A stretch of DNA of 64,000 bases, taken from the NCBI GenBank assembly GCA_937858715.1, contig CALLZY010000148.1, positions 1 to 64,000 of the forward strand. The letters run 5' to 3'. The position numbers were made by a program, and so were the translations under genes. Below are positions 17,432-28,114 of the stretch, piece by piece (position 1 is the first letter of the stretch; each line of letters begins with the position of its first letter). The stretch comes from an uncultured Chitinophagaceae bacterium (GTDB lineage Bacteria > Bacteroidota > Bacteroidia > Chitinophagales > Chitinophagaceae). A model generated the notes under the pieces. That model made no database searches. It was not told the origin of the DNA and saw nothing but the letters and a program-made list of their open reading frames with translations.

Positions 17432-18100
17432 ATGAAATGGTCTGAATTGTTTACTTCTTCGGTTGGGAAAAAATGGATAATGGCGCTGACTGGTTTATTT
17501 CTCATCCTGTTTCTTATTGTACATGTTGGTTTAAATGCCACTATCTGGGCAATGGACGACGGAAAAATGTTTGAAGCCGGTGCTCATTTTATGGGCAATA
17601 ACATTATTCCCCGCATACTTGAAATAGGACTTTTTGTTGGCTTCATCCTGCATATTGTTCAGGGCCTGATGCTGGAACTTCAAAACCGTAATAAACGTAA
17701 ACAGGGTTATAAGGTTGCTATGGGCAACAAAGGCAGTAAATGGTACAGCCGTAGTATGGGAATATTGGGAAGCCTGATTCTTATTTTTCTCGTTGTTCAC
17801 CTGGCCGACTTCTGGATTCCTAACCGCAGCAACCAGGGGTGGCTGCTGGGCGAAGAAATCAGCCTGTATGATAAGATGTATGAAGTGTTTCAGTATGAGT
17901 GGGTGGTTATTCTGTACATCGTCGGTTGTATTTCACTGGCATGGCACCTGATGCATGGTTTCCAGAGTGCCTTCAGAACATTTGGCGTAAGCAATAAGCG
18001 GTATTTGTCAATATTGAATTGCATCGGTATCGGGTTTTCTGTAATTGTGCCTTTGACATTCATAATGATGCCACTGAGCTTTTATTTTGGATGGGTGTAA
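17432..18100 (+). CDS. sdhC: Succinate dehydrogenase/fumarate reductase cytochrome b subunit
   Basis: 222 residues with five membrane segments, the single-anchor type of the Bacteroidota/B. subtilis-like complex II. Several His in or near helices (HVGLN, HIVQG, HLADF, HLMHGFQSAFRTFG) can ligate two b hemes. It anchors SdhA and SdhB to the inner membrane and passes electrons to or from menaquinone. Gene order sdhC-sdhA-sdhB is the one expected. Confidence 0.93.
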   Translation: MKWSELFTSSVGKKWIMALTGLFLILFLIVHVGLNATIWAMDDGKMFEAGAHFMGNNIIPRILEIGLFVGFILHIVQGLMLELQNRNKRKQGYKVAMGNKGSKWYSRSMGILGSLILIFLVVHLADFWIPNRSNQGWLLGEEISLYDKMYEVFQYEWVVILYIVGCISLAWHLMHGFQSAFRTFGVSNKRYLSILNCIGIGFSVIVPLTFIMMPLSFYFGWV

Positions 18101-18155
18101 TGTAACCGGACGATGATAAACAAAAAATATTATATCAATAAGTAATCAGCAGTAT

Positions 18156-20132
18156 ATGTTAGATTCAAAAATTCCATCGGGGCCTTTAGAACAGAAATGG
18201 ACAGAGTATAAGGGACATGCGAAACTGGTGAACCCGGCAAATAAGCGTAAACTGGAAGTGATAGTGGTGGGTACTGGTTTGGCAGGTGCTTCTGCCGCCG
18301 CTTCTTTGGGTGAGTTGGGTTATAAGGTGAAAGCTTTCTGTTTTCAGGATTCTCCCCGCAGGGCACACTCTATAGCAGCACAGGGTGGTATAAATGCAGC
18401 TAAAAACTATCAGAACGATGGTGACTCTATATTCCGGCTGTTTTATGATACAGTAAAAGGTGGTGACTACCGTGCAAGAGAAGCTAATGTTCACCGTCTG
18501 GCAGAAGTTAGTGTAACTATTATTGACCAGTGTGTGGCACAAGGGGTCCCTTTTGCAAGAGATTATGGCGGATTGCTGAATAACCGTTCTTTCGGCGGTA
18601 CACAGGTACAAAGAACTTTTTATGCTGCCGGTCAAACAGGTCAGCAGTTATTAATAGGTGCTTACCAGGCACAGGAACGCCAGATTGCTTTGGGAAATGT
18701 TGTTCAGTATTCCCGTCACGAGATGCTGGATGTGGTGGTGATTGATGGGAAAGCAAGAGGCATTATTGCCCGTAATCTTGTTACAGGCGAACTGGAGAAA
18801 CATTTTGGACATGCAGTATTGCTTTGTACCGGCGGATACGGAAACGTATTTTATCTCTCTACAAATGCAATGGGAAGCAATGTAACTGCTATATGGAAAG
18901 CACATAAAAAAGGGGCATTTTTTGGAAACCCTTGCTTTACACAAATTCACCCAACTTGTATTCCTGTAAGCGGCGACCATCAGAGCAAATTGACGCTGAT
19001 GTCAGAATCGCTGAGAAATGATGGTCGTATCTGGGTGCCAAAACAACAAGGTGATAAACGTAAGGCAAATGATATTCCTGAAGAAGAAAGAGATTATTAC
19101 TTAGAAAGAAGATACCCGGCTTTTGGTAACCTGGTTCCCCGTGATGTGGCTTCAAGGGCAGCAAAAGAAAGATGTGATGCGGGGTATGGAGTGGGCACTA
19201 CCGGGCAGGCCGTTTATCTTGACTTTAAACACAACCTGATAAATAAATATGGAAGAACCGAGGCGAATAAACTCGGTATTGAGAATCCTGACATTGAAAC
19301 ACTGATTCGTCTTGGTAAGGAAGTAGTAAAGGAAGAATATGGCAACCTGTTTGATATGTATGAAAAAATAACAGGAGAGAACCCATACGAAGTACCCATG
19401 CGGATTTATCCTGCTGTACACTACACCATGGGTGGCCTGTGGGTGGATTATGAACTGATGACAAATGTAAAAGGACTGTACTGTTTGGGTGAAGCCAACT
19501 TCAGCGATCATGGTGCTAACCGCCTTGGTGCATCGGCATTGATGCAGGGCCTTGCGGATGGTTACTTTGTAATTCCATATACAATTGGAAACTACCTCGC
19601 TGATGAAATAGCTACAAAGCCAATCCCAACCGACCATCCTGCATTTGTTGAAACAGAAAAAGAAGTAGCAGACCGGATTGAATTCCTGGTGAACATAAAA
19701 GGAAAGCAAACCGTTGAAAGTTTTCATAAGCGACTCGGAAAAATTATGTGGGAGAAATGTGGTATGGCCCGCAACGAGCAGGGATTGAGAGAAGCGATTG
19801 AGGAAATACGGCAACTGCGTAAAGAATTCTGGAGTGATGTAAAAATTCCTGGTGGCATTAAGGAACTGAACCCTGAACTGGATAAGGCAAACCGTGTGGC
19901 CGACTTTATGGAGCTGGGCGAACTGATGTGTATTGATGCGCTGAACAGGAATGAAAGTTGTGGCGGCCATTTCCGTGAAGAAAGTCAGACAGAAGAAGGC
20001 GAAGCCAAACGGGATGATGCCAATTATTCGTATGTTTCTGTATGGGAATACACAGGCAAAAGCACATGGGAATTACATAAAGAAGAGTTGAATTTTGAAG
20101 TGGCGAAACCGACACAAAGAAGCTATAAATAA
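18156..20132 (+). CDS. sdhA: Succinate dehydrogenase/fumarate reductase flavoprotein
   Basis: 658 residues. The FAD dinucleotide fold [16 protein letters not shown] lies at about 36-51. [14 protein letters not shown] carries the His that binds FAD covalently. [15 protein letters not shown] and [17 protein letters not shown] line the dicarboxylate site. The catalytic subunit oxidises succinate to fumarate facing the cytoplasm. It is second in the operon, 55 bases after sdhC and 29 bases before sdhB. Confidence 0.96.
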   Translation: MLDSKIPSGPLEQKWTEYKGHAKLVNPANKRKLEVIVVGTGLAGASAAASLGELGYKVKAFCFQDSPRRAHSIAAQGGINAAKNYQNDGDSIFRLFYDTVKGGDYRAREANVHRLAEVSVTIIDQCVAQGVPFARDYGGLLNNRSFGGTQVQRTFYAAGQTGQQLLIGAYQAQERQIALGNVVQYSRHEMLDVVVIDGKARGIIARNLVTGELEKHFGHAVLLCTGGYGNVFYLSTNAMGSNVTAIWKAHKKGAFFGNPCFTQIHPTCIPVSGDHQSKLTLMSESLRNDGRIWVPKQQGDKRKANDIPEEERDYYLERRYPAFGNLVPRDVASRAAKERCDAGYGVGTTGQAVYLDFKHNLINKYGRTEANKLGIENPDIETLIRLGKEVVKEEYGNLFDMYEKITGENPYEVPMRIYPAVHYTMGGLWVDYELMTNVKGLYCLGEANFSDHGANRLGASALMQGLADGYFVIPYTIGNYLADEIATKPIPTDHPAFVETEKEVADRIEFLVNIKGKQTVESFHKRLGKIMWEKCGMARNEQGLREAIEEIRQLRKEFWSDVKIPGGIKELNPELDKANRVADFMELGELMCIDALNRNESCGGHFREESQTEEGEAKRDDANYSYVSVWEYTGKSTWELHKEELNFEVAKPTQRSYK

Positions 20133-20161
20133 TACTACTAACAGACAATAGAAATTCTTAT

Positions 20162-20923
20162 ATGGAGCATTATACAATGAATTTAACCCTGAAAGTGTGG
20201 CGTCAGAAAAACAGTGCCGAAAGGGGTAGTTTTGAAACTTATCATGTAAAAGATATTTCTTCGGAAATGGCCTTCCTGGAGATGATTGATGTGCTGAACG
20301 AAGAACTCATCCGTGAAGGCAAAGACCCGATAGCATTCGACCACGACTGCCGTGAAGGTATCTGTGGTATGTGTTCAATGTATATTGATGGCCGTCCGCA
20401 CGGACCATGGGAAAAGAATACAGTTTGCCAACTGCACATGCGGGCATACAAGGATGGCGATACCATTGTTATTGAACCATGGAGAGCAAATGCCTTCCCG
20501 GTACTGAAAGACCTGATGGTTGACCGTTCTTCATTCGACCGTATTATCCAGGCTGGTGGTTATATCTCTGTAAACACCGGCAGCCCGGTTGATGCCAATG
20601 CTATTCCTGTTAACAAGGATATGGCTGATGCCGCCTTTGCTGCTGCTGCCTGTATCGGTTGCGGTGCCTGTGTAGCTGCCTGTAAGAACTCTTCGGCGAT
20701 GCTCTTCCTGTCGGCCAAAGTAACACACCTTGCCTTATTACCACAAGGTCATCCTGAAAGAAAGTCAAGGGCTATGAATATGGTGGCACAGATGGACAAA
20801 GAAGGTTTTGGGGCCTGTACCAACACTGGTGCCTGCGAAGCTGTTTGCCCCAAAGGCATTTCTATCGAAAATATTGCCCGTTTGAACAGGGAATACCTGA
20901 TGGCCGGGCTGAGTGCTGAATAA
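20162..20923 (+). CDS. sdhB: Succinate dehydrogenase/fumarate reductase iron-sulfur subunit
   Basis: 253 residues; an ATG five codons in (20177, [10 protein letters not shown]) is an equally good start. The [2Fe-2S] ligands lie in [15 protein letters not shown]. The [4Fe-4S]/[3Fe-4S] ligands lie in [11 protein letters not shown] and [12 protein letters not shown]. It carries electrons from the flavin to the quinone site. A Rho-independent terminator follows 20 bases after the stop. Confidence 0.96.
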   Translation: MEHYTMNLTLKVWRQKNSAERGSFETYHVKDISSEMAFLEMIDVLNEELIREGKDPIAFDHDCREGICGMCSMYIDGRPHGPWEKNTVCQLHMRAYKDGDTIVIEPWRANAFPVLKDLMVDRSSFDRIIQAGGYISVNTGSPVDANAIPVNKDMADAAFAAAACIGCGACVAACKNSSAMLFLSAKVTHLALLPQGHPERKSRAMNMVAQMDKEGFGACTNTGACEAVCPKGISIENIARLNREYLMAGLSAE

Positions 20924-20941
20924 TAGTAAAATAAGATAGTG

Positions 20942-20971
20942 AATGGAGTTCTGTGAGGGACTCCATTTTTT
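20942..20971 (+). terminator. Terminator of the sdhCAB operon
   Basis: ATGGAGT (20943-20949), a 10-base loop, ACTCCAT (20960-20966), then a T run to 20971. The T run overlaps the stop codon of the convergent gene. Confidence 0.85.
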
Positions 20972-23147
20972 ATTGTATCAGCATCACTGTTCCTTTTTTC
21001 TCAATCAGTTTACCGGCTTCATCTGCAGCTTTCAGTATCCAGATATAAACGCCGCTGTCGTTTACAATCCCGTTTTGTTTTCCATTCCAGCCTTCACCGG
21101 TCGTTGCAGTTGTGTAAACCCGTTGTCCCCAGCGGTTATAAACACTGAATTCTTTTAATGTAAATTTTTTACCAATTAGGGGGATCAGTAAATCATTTTT
21201 GCCATCATTGTTAGGTGTAAAGCCGGTTGGTACATAAACATCATCCAGTTCCATTACTGTAACCTTAACTGTTTTCTCAACAAAACACCCGATGTTGTTA
21301 GAGATTTTTACTTTGTAGGTTGTGGTCGCAGTTGGCGAGGCTTTCGGATTTGAAATACGGGAATAATTCAGGCCGGCTGCTGGTGTCCATTCGTAAATAG
21401 TACCGGGGCCAGATGCAAATAGCTGGACTTTTTGGCCCGAAAAGATTGTCTGGTCCGGGCTTATTGTAACTGCACCGCTCAGATTGCCCATACTAACCGG
21501 AACAGTAACTGAATCTTCAAAACAGGCTGTTGAGTTTTTAAGCTTCAGTTTTACGTTATATGTTCCTGGAATTGTATAGATATGTTTCGGGTTAAACTCC
21601 ATTGAAGTGGTGCCATCGTCAAAGTCCCAAATGTATTTTCTTGATGCATTTGTATCAACAGGGTTATCGATCTCAAAGCGAATGTACCCCGAATCACAAC
21701 CGCCAAAAAAGCGGAAAACAGGTTTAGCACTGCTTCCTATTGCATCAATGTACTTTTCAATTGTTTTACTTACCTGTTGGCAATTCTTCATATAAGAGAT
21801 GCTTAGCCTTACAATAACAGGTGTACTAAGTGCTCCATATGAATGAACTGGGTTTTGGAGGTTTGAAAATGAGCCATCACCAAAATCCCAGCTCCATGTA
21901 ACAGAATTTGTAGTATTGGCTAACCCATTGAATTGAATTATTCCATTGCAACTGTCAGTAATTTGGAAAGTGAAGTTATTCAGCGGGTCAAAAGAAATAT
22001 CATTCACACAGTTTGGCAGCCCAAGTTTAGAGGCACCATTCAGCCTTAGTTTATCTGTTCTGAAATTGCAGGCTGCACCATCATTATCAGGGTTATCAAT
22101 TACATCAAGTGTATTTCCCTGAGAACTCAGATAAATCTTTTCATCAGGCGCAAGTTGCATTCCATAAACACTCTGTGAGGTCGAAACTTCAATTAAGGAA
22201 TTGGAAATCTGGCTTGCATCAGGAAGTTTACACTTTATCTGGGCTATTCCTTGTCCTGATGACAGATACAGGTTGCCGGAGTTTGGTGAAAATTCACAAC
22301 TTATATAATGCTTTCCAGGGGTGACTATTTTTTTTGCATTGTCTATAACACCAGAACTGGTATTGAAATCAAAGATTTGAATGAAATTATGTGTCGAACC
22401 TCCGATTGGAATATCAAAATCAGGAAAATGAGTTTCGCATAGCTGTTTCCCGTCAGGGCTGAATTTTAAAACACCAACATAGATTGTTTCATATTGATTG
22501 AGCACTTCTCCTGCAACTGAAACGATTTCTGAAGTGTTCAGTCCGTTGCAATCAATGAGCCATGAGCGAAAAGTATTTGAGTTTTTGTCAGTAGTAACCA
22601 CCCATACATCTGTCCCGTTTGAATGACGGCATGCCGCAAGCCTTTCTGTTCCCGAGGCTGATAAGACATTATTTTTCGACAGTACAGTTCCTTTTCCGTT
22701 GTCGCCTGTCATGTCTATTGTTGTGTACCTGTGCCCGTTTACAAATGAGTTCTCATACGCATCGGAGGTAAATATGTAATAAAAATTTTTGTTGCCGGGG
22801 TGTTGCACTATTATACTTGACTGAAAAGCAGAAATATGTCCTCCAATATGATCCCCGTTTACCATCACCTGGTGTTCTTTGTTGAATACAGTCACCCCGT
22901 TTGTATAAAACAGCAGGTTACCAAGGTCATCGCAGATACTGCTGCAACCTTCGTCTGCAACCATTGCACTGTTATTAAGCGGAGAAGGAATGGATGTTCC
23001 CGGAGCCGGCTGCATTCTAAAATCAAGTCCGGCTTTGTCACCAAAATACCAGATTCTGTTTTGTTGTGCCAGCAGGAAGTGATGTGATACCGATATCAGG
23101 TTAACGAATATCAGTACTATGCAATATTTTAAGAAGGAAGTGCTCAA
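20970..23147 (-). CDS. Secreted PKD protein with gliding-motility type C-terminal domain (T9SS)
   Basis: 725 residues, probably starting at TTG 23147, because no in-frame ATG precedes the signal peptide (cleavage after LLAQ, about residue 28). The first about 400 residues contain repeated short blades around IQHPGN, FSPDGKQLC and LAPDEKIYLSS, like a beta-propeller. Two PKD-type domains follow (WDFGDGSFSNLQNPVHSY and WDFDDGTTSMEFNPKHIY). The C-terminus (VPTGFTPNNDGKNDLL, then VYNRWGQRVY) is the gliding-motility-associated sorting domain of type B type IX secretion substrates. The product should be secreted and fixed at the cell surface; its ligand is unknown. Confidence 0.85.
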   Translation of the reverse strand: MSTSFLKYCIVLIFVNLISVSHHFLLAQQNRIWYFGDKAGLDFRMQPAPGTSIPSPLNNSAMVADEGCSSICDDLGNLLFYTNGVTVFNKEHQVMVNGDHIGGHISAFQSSIIVQHPGNKNFYYIFTSDAYENSFVNGHRYTTIDMTGDNGKGTVLSKNNVLSASGTERLAACRHSNGTDVWVVTTDKNSNTFRSWLIDCNGLNTSEIVSVAGEVLNQYETIYVGVLKFSPDGKQLCETHFPDFDIPIGGSTHNFIQIFDFNTSSGVIDNAKKIVTPGKHYISCEFSPNSGNLYLSSGQGIAQIKCKLPDASQISNSLIEVSTSQSVYGMQLAPDEKIYLSSQGNTLDVIDNPDNDGAACNFRTDKLRLNGASKLGLPNCVNDISFDPLNNFTFQITDSCNGIIQFNGLANTTNSVTWSWDFGDGSFSNLQNPVHSYGALSTPVIVRLSISYMKNCQQVSKTIEKYIDAIGSSAKPVFRFFGGCDSGYIRFEIDNPVDTNASRKYIWDFDDGTTSMEFNPKHIYTIPGTYNVKLKLKNSTACFEDSVTVPVSMGNLSGAVTISPDQTIFSGQKVQLFASGPGTIYEWTPAAGLNYSRISNPKASPTATTTYKVKISNNIGCFVEKTVKVTVMELDDVYVPTGFTPNNDGKNDLLIPLIGKKFTLKEFSVYNRWGQRVYTTATTGEGWNGKQNGIVNDSGVYIWILKAADEAGKLIEKKGTVMLIQ

Positions 23148-23193
23148 AAAAAAAGTTTGCCAAATTTCACTCTTTTTTATCTAATTAACAGGC

Positions 23194-23212
23194 TTGTATA
23201 AATTATATACAA
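23194..23212. promoter_or_regulatory. Palindrome in a divergent promoter region
   Basis: TTGTATA-AATTA-TATACAA, a perfect 7-base inverted repeat midway between two divergent genes. It could be an operator or a weak hairpin. Confidence 0.25.
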
Positions 23213-23255
23213 TAAAAACAGGGATTTTTGCGATTTTTAACTAAACTCACTGCAT

Positions 23256-26200
23256 TTGAGTTTATTATACAGAAAAATACTTCTTTTTTCAGCCGTCCTG
23301 CTTTCACTTCAAAGCGGGGCGCAGCTCATTGGTAATGCACCAAATGGATCTTCCCTGCGGGTAAAAATGCTGAGGTCGGATACCAGCATTGTCCGCATCG
23401 ATACATTGAGCATTGTTCCAAACACTTTTCATGTAAGGAATATTTCAAGATCAGATTACAGAATAGATGAAGCAAAAGCAACACTGTACTGGCTGAAGAA
23501 ACCGTTGGCAGACAGTTTTACAGTTGAATACCGTGTGTTCCCATTTAATTTTTATGCTGCAAAGCAACGCTTCAGTTACGACAGTGTGATGAACCGCTTC
23601 TATTCAAAACCTTTTGTTTTCAACAACGGGGCTTTTGCACAGCAGAAAGGGGCTTTCGATTTTGGAACTATCAAGGCGGAAGGAAGCCTGGGCCGACAAA
23701 TTGGTTTTGGTAACAGCCAGGATGCGGTGCTTAACTCTACCTTAAACCTGCAGCTAAGTGGTATGCTGGGCGACAGTATCGAATTGCTGGCGGCGATAAC
23801 GGATAACAACATTCCGGTGCAGCCCGATGGAAACACACAGCAGCTAAATGAATTTGACCAGATATATCTGCAGTTTAAGAAAAAAGGATGGCAGCTTAAC
23901 CTGGGCGATATAGACATACGGCAAAACCAAGGTTATTTTCTCAATTTCTATAAAAGGCTGCAGGGGGTATCATTCCAGTCAGAGAATAGATTGTCGAAAA
24001 CTGTTAATTCAAAAACACTTGTCAGCGGTTCTGTGGCCAAAGGAAAATTTGCCAGGCAAATTCTCGAACCACAGGAAGGCAACCAGGGGCCATACCGGCT
24101 GCGGGGACCTAACGGCGAGTTTTTCTTTGTTGTTCTGGCCAATACAGAACGGGTCTTTTATGATGGCGAATTGCTGCAGCGGGGCGAGGACCAGGATTAT
24201 GTTATCAATTACAATACCGCAGAAATTACATTCACCCCGAAGCGGATGATAACAAAAGACAGCCGGATACAGGTGGAGTTTGAATTTGCCGAAAGAAATT
24301 ATCTGAATGCCAATCTTTACCTGTCGCAGGAACTGGAGATAAATAAAAAACTAAAAATAAGGCTGGGAGCCTTTAACAATGGTGATGCCAAAAACTCGCA
24401 GATCAACCAGACGCTGGATGATAAGCAAAAACAATTTCTGGCTGACCTGGGCGACAGTACCCAGCGGGCATTCTATCCTTCTGCCTATATCGACACCTTT
24501 GCAGCAGATAAAATTTTGTATGAGAAGATTTACATCGGCCTCGACTCATTCTACCAGTATTCAACCAACCCATTGACAGCAAAATACAACCTGTCATTTG
24601 TAAATGTGCAGCAGGGCAATGGCAACTATACTCCTGATTTTAACGGGGCAAACGGTAAAGTATATAAGTATGTGGCACCGGTAGCAGGAGTTAAACAAGG
24701 AAGCTACGAACCTGTGCAGATACTGGTGGCCCCCAAGAATCAGCAGGTGGTCAGCCTGGGAATGGATTACAACATCAGTAAAGGAACTGTACTGAAAGCA
24801 GAACTGGCCACCAGCAATTACGACGCAAATACATTCTCTAAAAAAGATAACGGCGACGACAGGGGCTGGGCTGCCAAACTGCAACTGAACAATGAAAAAC
24901 TATTAAGGCAAACAAAACAGTTAATGCTGACTTCGTTTATCGATTATGAAGTAACGCAACAAAAATTCAGACCACTGGAAAGGCTGAGAAGTGTGGAGTT
25001 CAGCCGTGACTGGGGATTGCAGATGAACGCAACTACGGCCACTGCTGTGGATGAAAACATCCTGAAAGCAGGTGTTGGTTTAAAACAGGGAAGCAATCAT
25101 ACAATCAATTACCAGTTTATCAATTATCACCGAAGTGATGATTATAATGGCTTTCAGAATGGCATAACACATACTTCAGCCTGGAAGGGATGGCAACTCA
25201 GCAACCAGTTTGTTATCACCAATTTCAACGGGGCAATGGATAAAGGCATTTTCATCCGGCCAACTGTTGATATCAACAGAACATTGAAGAAACTTGACAA
25301 CTGGCGCATCGGGTTTAAGTATGCCATGGAACAAAATGCGGCGAAGAACAAGGCCGCTGATACGCTTACACCGCTTGCCTTTTCTTTCGATTCATATTCG
25401 GCTTACCTGCGTTCAGATGAAAGCAAAAAGAATAAATACGGACTTACTTTCTTTACCCGTTCCGACAAGTATCCTGTAAGCAAAAGTTTTATAAGGGCAG
25501 ACAGGAGCCTTAACCTCAACCTGCAAACATCACTGGAAGGTAATCTGCACCGGCAGTTATTTCTGAATGCCACTTTCCGGAAATTACAGGTGCTGGATGC
25601 AGCAGTGTCAAAACAAAAAGCAGACGAAACCATACTGGGCAGGGCCGAATACCTGATGAACGAATGGAAAGGCCTGTTATCGGGAAACGTATTGTATGAA
25701 GTGGGGGCAGGGCAGGAGCAACGCCGTGATTTCGCCTATCTTGAAGTACCCGCCGGCCAGGGTGAATATGCCTGGATTGATTACAACAGTGATGGTGTGC
25801 AGCAACTGAATGAATTTGAAAGGGCGGCCTTTCCTGACCAGGCTAAGTTCATCAGGATATTCACACCTACGAACGATTTTATTAAAGCGAATTACATCAC
25901 TTTCAATTACAGGCTGGATATAAACCCTAAGGCGGTAATGAAACAAAGCGGTCTCAAAGGGTTTAAGAAAATCATCAGCCGGATAAATCTTCTTACTTCG
26001 TTTCAGACTAATAAAAAGTCTGTAGCCAAAGGAAACTTTGAATTCAATCCTTTTAAGTATGGCGTGGCTGATACTGCTTTGATTACACTCTCCACCACCA
26101 TACTGAATACTTTTTCTTTTAACCGGTTCAACAGCAAATGGGGCGTTGATTTCAGTAACTACAGAAGTACAGGAAAATCATTACTTACTTATGGTTACGA

Positions 26201-26735
26201 AAGCCGCAAGATAAATGACTGGACGATGAAATGGCGCTGGAATATTGGCAGGTCAGTTTCTCTTTCGCTGAATGCAAAGAAAGGAATGAACGGTTTGTAC
26301 ACTCCACAGTTTGCCAACCGGAATTTTGAACTGACCGTTTACAATGCAGAGCCATTTGTAACATTCATCAGGGGAACAAATTTCAGGGTGGTTACCGGGT
26401 ATAAGTTTGAAACAAAGAAAAATAAACCGGAGTACGGCAGTGAGAAGGCGGTTTCTCATTCGTTGAATGTGGAGTCAAAATACAATATTCTCCAGAACAG
26501 TTCTGTTACCGGGAAGTTTACCTTAAACAGTATTGATTTTGATTTCCCGTCAAATACAACGGTGGGGTATATCATGCTCGACGGGTTACTGCCTGGTAAG
26601 AATTATCTCTGGTCGCTGACGCTTAATAAACGGTTGCTGAATAATCTCGAACTGACACTACAGTATGATGGCCGAAAAGCAGGTACGGCAAAAACAGTTC
26701 ATGTAGGCAGGGCAGGAATAACAGCTTTGTTTTAG
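23256..26735 (+). CDS. Large outer-membrane beta-barrel protein, SprA-like segment
   Basis: 1159 residues, apparently starting at TTG 23256, as an in-frame stop at 23238-23240 excludes anything far upstream. A signal peptide ends at SGAQ (about residue 23). The body is almost all short amphipathic beta strands with aromatic ends, typical of an outer-membrane barrel. A segment near 285-345 (RVFYDGELLQRGEDQDYVIN, then EITFTPKRMITKDSRIQVEF) resembles the repeated strand pairs of the gliding/T9SS translocon protein SprA. SprA itself is about twice as long, so this is a relative at most. No partner gene is adjacent. Confidence 0.6.
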   Translation: MSLLYRKILLFSAVLLSLQSGAQLIGNAPNGSSLRVKMLRSDTSIVRIDTLSIVPNTFHVRNISRSDYRIDEAKATLYWLKKPLADSFTVEYRVFPFNFYAAKQRFSYDSVMNRFYSKPFVFNNGAFAQQKGAFDFGTIKAEGSLGRQIGFGNSQDAVLNSTLNLQLSGMLGDSIELLAAITDNNIPVQPDGNTQQLNEFDQIYLQFKKKGWQLNLGDIDIRQNQGYFLNFYKRLQGVSFQSENRLSKTVNSKTLVSGSVAKGKFARQILEPQEGNQGPYRLRGPNGEFFFVVLANTERVFYDGELLQRGEDQDYVINYNTAEITFTPKRMITKDSRIQVEFEFAERNYLNANLYLSQELEINKKLKIRLGAFNNGDAKNSQINQTLDDKQKQFLADLGDSTQRAFYPSAYIDTFAADKILYEKIYIGLDSFYQYSTNPLTAKYNLSFVNVQQGNGNYTPDFNGANGKVYKYVAPVAGVKQGSYEPVQILVAPKNQQVVSLGMDYNISKGTVLKAELATSNYDANTFSKKDNGDDRGWAAKLQLNNEKLLRQTKQLMLTSFIDYEVTQQKFRPLERLRSVEFSRDWGLQMNATTATAVDENILKAGVGLKQGSNHTINYQFINYHRSDDYNGFQNGITHTSAWKGWQLSNQFVITNFNGAMDKGIFIRPTVDINRTLKKLDNWRIGFKYAMEQNAAKNKAADTLTPLAFSFDSYSAYLRSDESKKNKYGLTFFTRSDKYPVSKSFIRADRSLNLNLQTSLEGNLHRQLFLNATFRKLQVLDAAVSKQKADETILGRAEYLMNEWKGLLSGNVLYEVGAGQEQRRDFAYLEVPAGQGEYAWIDYNSDGVQQLNEFERAAFPDQAKFIRIFTPTNDFIKANYITFNYRLDINPKAVMKQSGLKGFKKIISRINLLTSFQTNKKSVAKGNFEFNPFKYGVADTALITLSTTILNTFSFNRFNSKWGVDFSNYRSTGKSLLTYGYESRKINDWTMKWRWNIGRSVSLSLNAKKGMNGLYTPQFANRNFELTVYNAEPFVTFIRGTNFRVVTGYKFETKKNKPEYGSEKAVSHSLNVESKYNILQNSSVTGKFTLNSIDFDFPSNTTVGYIMLDGLLPGKNYLWSLTLNKRLLNNLELTLQYDGRKAGTAKTVHVGRAGITALF

Positions 26736-26847
26736 TGCCAATATTCTGTTTCCTTTTAATGAATTACAGGGATAGTATTTGCGTGAGGCTATTAAAATCT
26801 GTCATACACTTTTCCGAAAAATCCATGCAAATCACTGAATCGTGGTT

Positions 26848-27945
26848 CTACACATTAAACCTGAAGTGCATCACATCGCCATCCTTCACAATGTATTCTT
26901 TGCCTTCAATTTTAAGTTTACCATGTTCACGGCAGGCTGCTTCTGAACCATATTTGATATAGTCTTCGTAAGCAATCACCTCAGCCTTAATAAAGCCCCT
27001 TTCAAAGTCAGTATGGATAACACTGGCAGCCTGTGGTGCTCTCCATCCTTCGTGTATAGTCCATGCCCTTACTTCCTGTACACCGGCGGTGAAGTATGTA
27101 TAAAGGTTCAGCAGCCTGTAGGCAGAGTGGATAAGCCTGTCTAGTGCGGGTTCTTCCATCTTGTATTCTTCCATGAACAGTTGCCTGTCTTCCGGGTTCT
27201 CCATTTCCTGTATCTGCGCTTCAATGTTATTATTCATGATAATCACTTCGGCTCTTTCGTTCTTCACCGCTTCTCTCAGCGCATCAGAATACTTATTACC
27301 GGTGTGCATACTGGCTTCATCCACATTGGCAACATAGAGAACTGGTTTGTCAGTCAGCAGGAATAGATCAGCGATAGCGCCTTTCTCCACAATATTCAGG
27401 TCCAGTTCACGGATGCTCTTTCCTTTTTCAAGATGCTCTTTGCATTTATGCAGCACATCAAGATCGGCTTTCAGTTTCGGGTCAGCCTTAAAAGATTTTT
27501 CGTTGCGTTGTATCTTCTTCTCCACACTTTCCAGGTCTTTCAACTGTAGTTCGGTATCAATAATTTCTTTATCGCTTACCGGGTTGATGGCTCCTTCATC
27601 CCTTAAGATGTTCTCATCTTCAAAACAACGTACCACATGGATGATGGCATCCACTTCGCGGATATTACCAAGGAACTTATTGCCCAGCCCTTCGCCCTTG
27701 CTCGCACCACGAACAAGGCCCGCAATATCCACTATCTCAATCTGCGTGGGAACGATACGTTGCGGCTGCACCAGTTCTGCCAGTTTATTAAGGCGAGGAT
27801 CGGGAACATCCACCAGGCCCACGTTGGGGTCAATGGTGCAAAAACGATAATTGCTCGCCTGTGCCTTGGCACTGTTACTTACTGCGTTAAACAGGGTTGA
27901 TTTACCCACATTCGGAAGTCCTACGATACCTGCCTGTAATGCCAT
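26848..27945 (-). CDS. ychF: Redox-responsive ATPase/GTPase YchF (Obg family)
   Basis: 365 residues, the family length. The G1 loop GLPNVGKSTLFNAVS is at about 8-22 and G3 DIAGLVRGASKGEGLG at about 72-87. A coiled-coil insert covers about 130-200. The C-terminal TGS domain ends in VKDGDVMHFRFNV. YchF binds ATP rather than GTP and associates with ribosomes. Single gene; its promoter is at 28022-28029. Confidence 0.95.
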   Translation of the reverse strand: MALQAGIVGLPNVGKSTLFNAVSNSAKAQASNYRFCTIDPNVGLVDVPDPRLNKLAELVQPQRIVPTQIEIVDIAGLVRGASKGEGLGNKFLGNIREVDAIIHVVRCFEDENILRDEGAINPVSDKEIIDTELQLKDLESVEKKIQRNEKSFKADPKLKADLDVLHKCKEHLEKGKSIRELDLNIVEKGAIADLFLLTDKPVLYVANVDEASMHTGNKYSDALREAVKNERAEVIIMNNNIEAQIQEMENPEDRQLFMEEYKMEEPALDRLIHSAYRLLNLYTYFTAGVQEVRAWTIHEGWRAPQAASVIHTDFERGFIKAEVIAYEDYIKYGSEAACREHGKLKIEGKEYIVKDGDVMHFRFNV

Positions 27946-28021
27946 GTGTTAAGTTTATTGTTTTGGGTTTATTGTCCGGAGTTTTCTGCAATAAACCGTT
28001 CTCTGGTTTTCTTAAAGGTCG

Positions 28022-28029
28022 CAAAAATA
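28022..28029 (-). promoter_or_regulatory. -7 promoter element of ychF
   Basis: The minus strand reads TATTTTTG, an exact TAnnTTTG match, about 77 bases upstream of the ychF ATG. No clear -33 TTTG is seen. Confidence 0.45.
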
Positions 28030-28114
28030 AGGGAAAATATGTGCCCGATTTGTCACCGTAACTTTCCTTATCTTTCAGCAACTATAAACAGCTCACAATA
28101 AACCATAATCAGCT

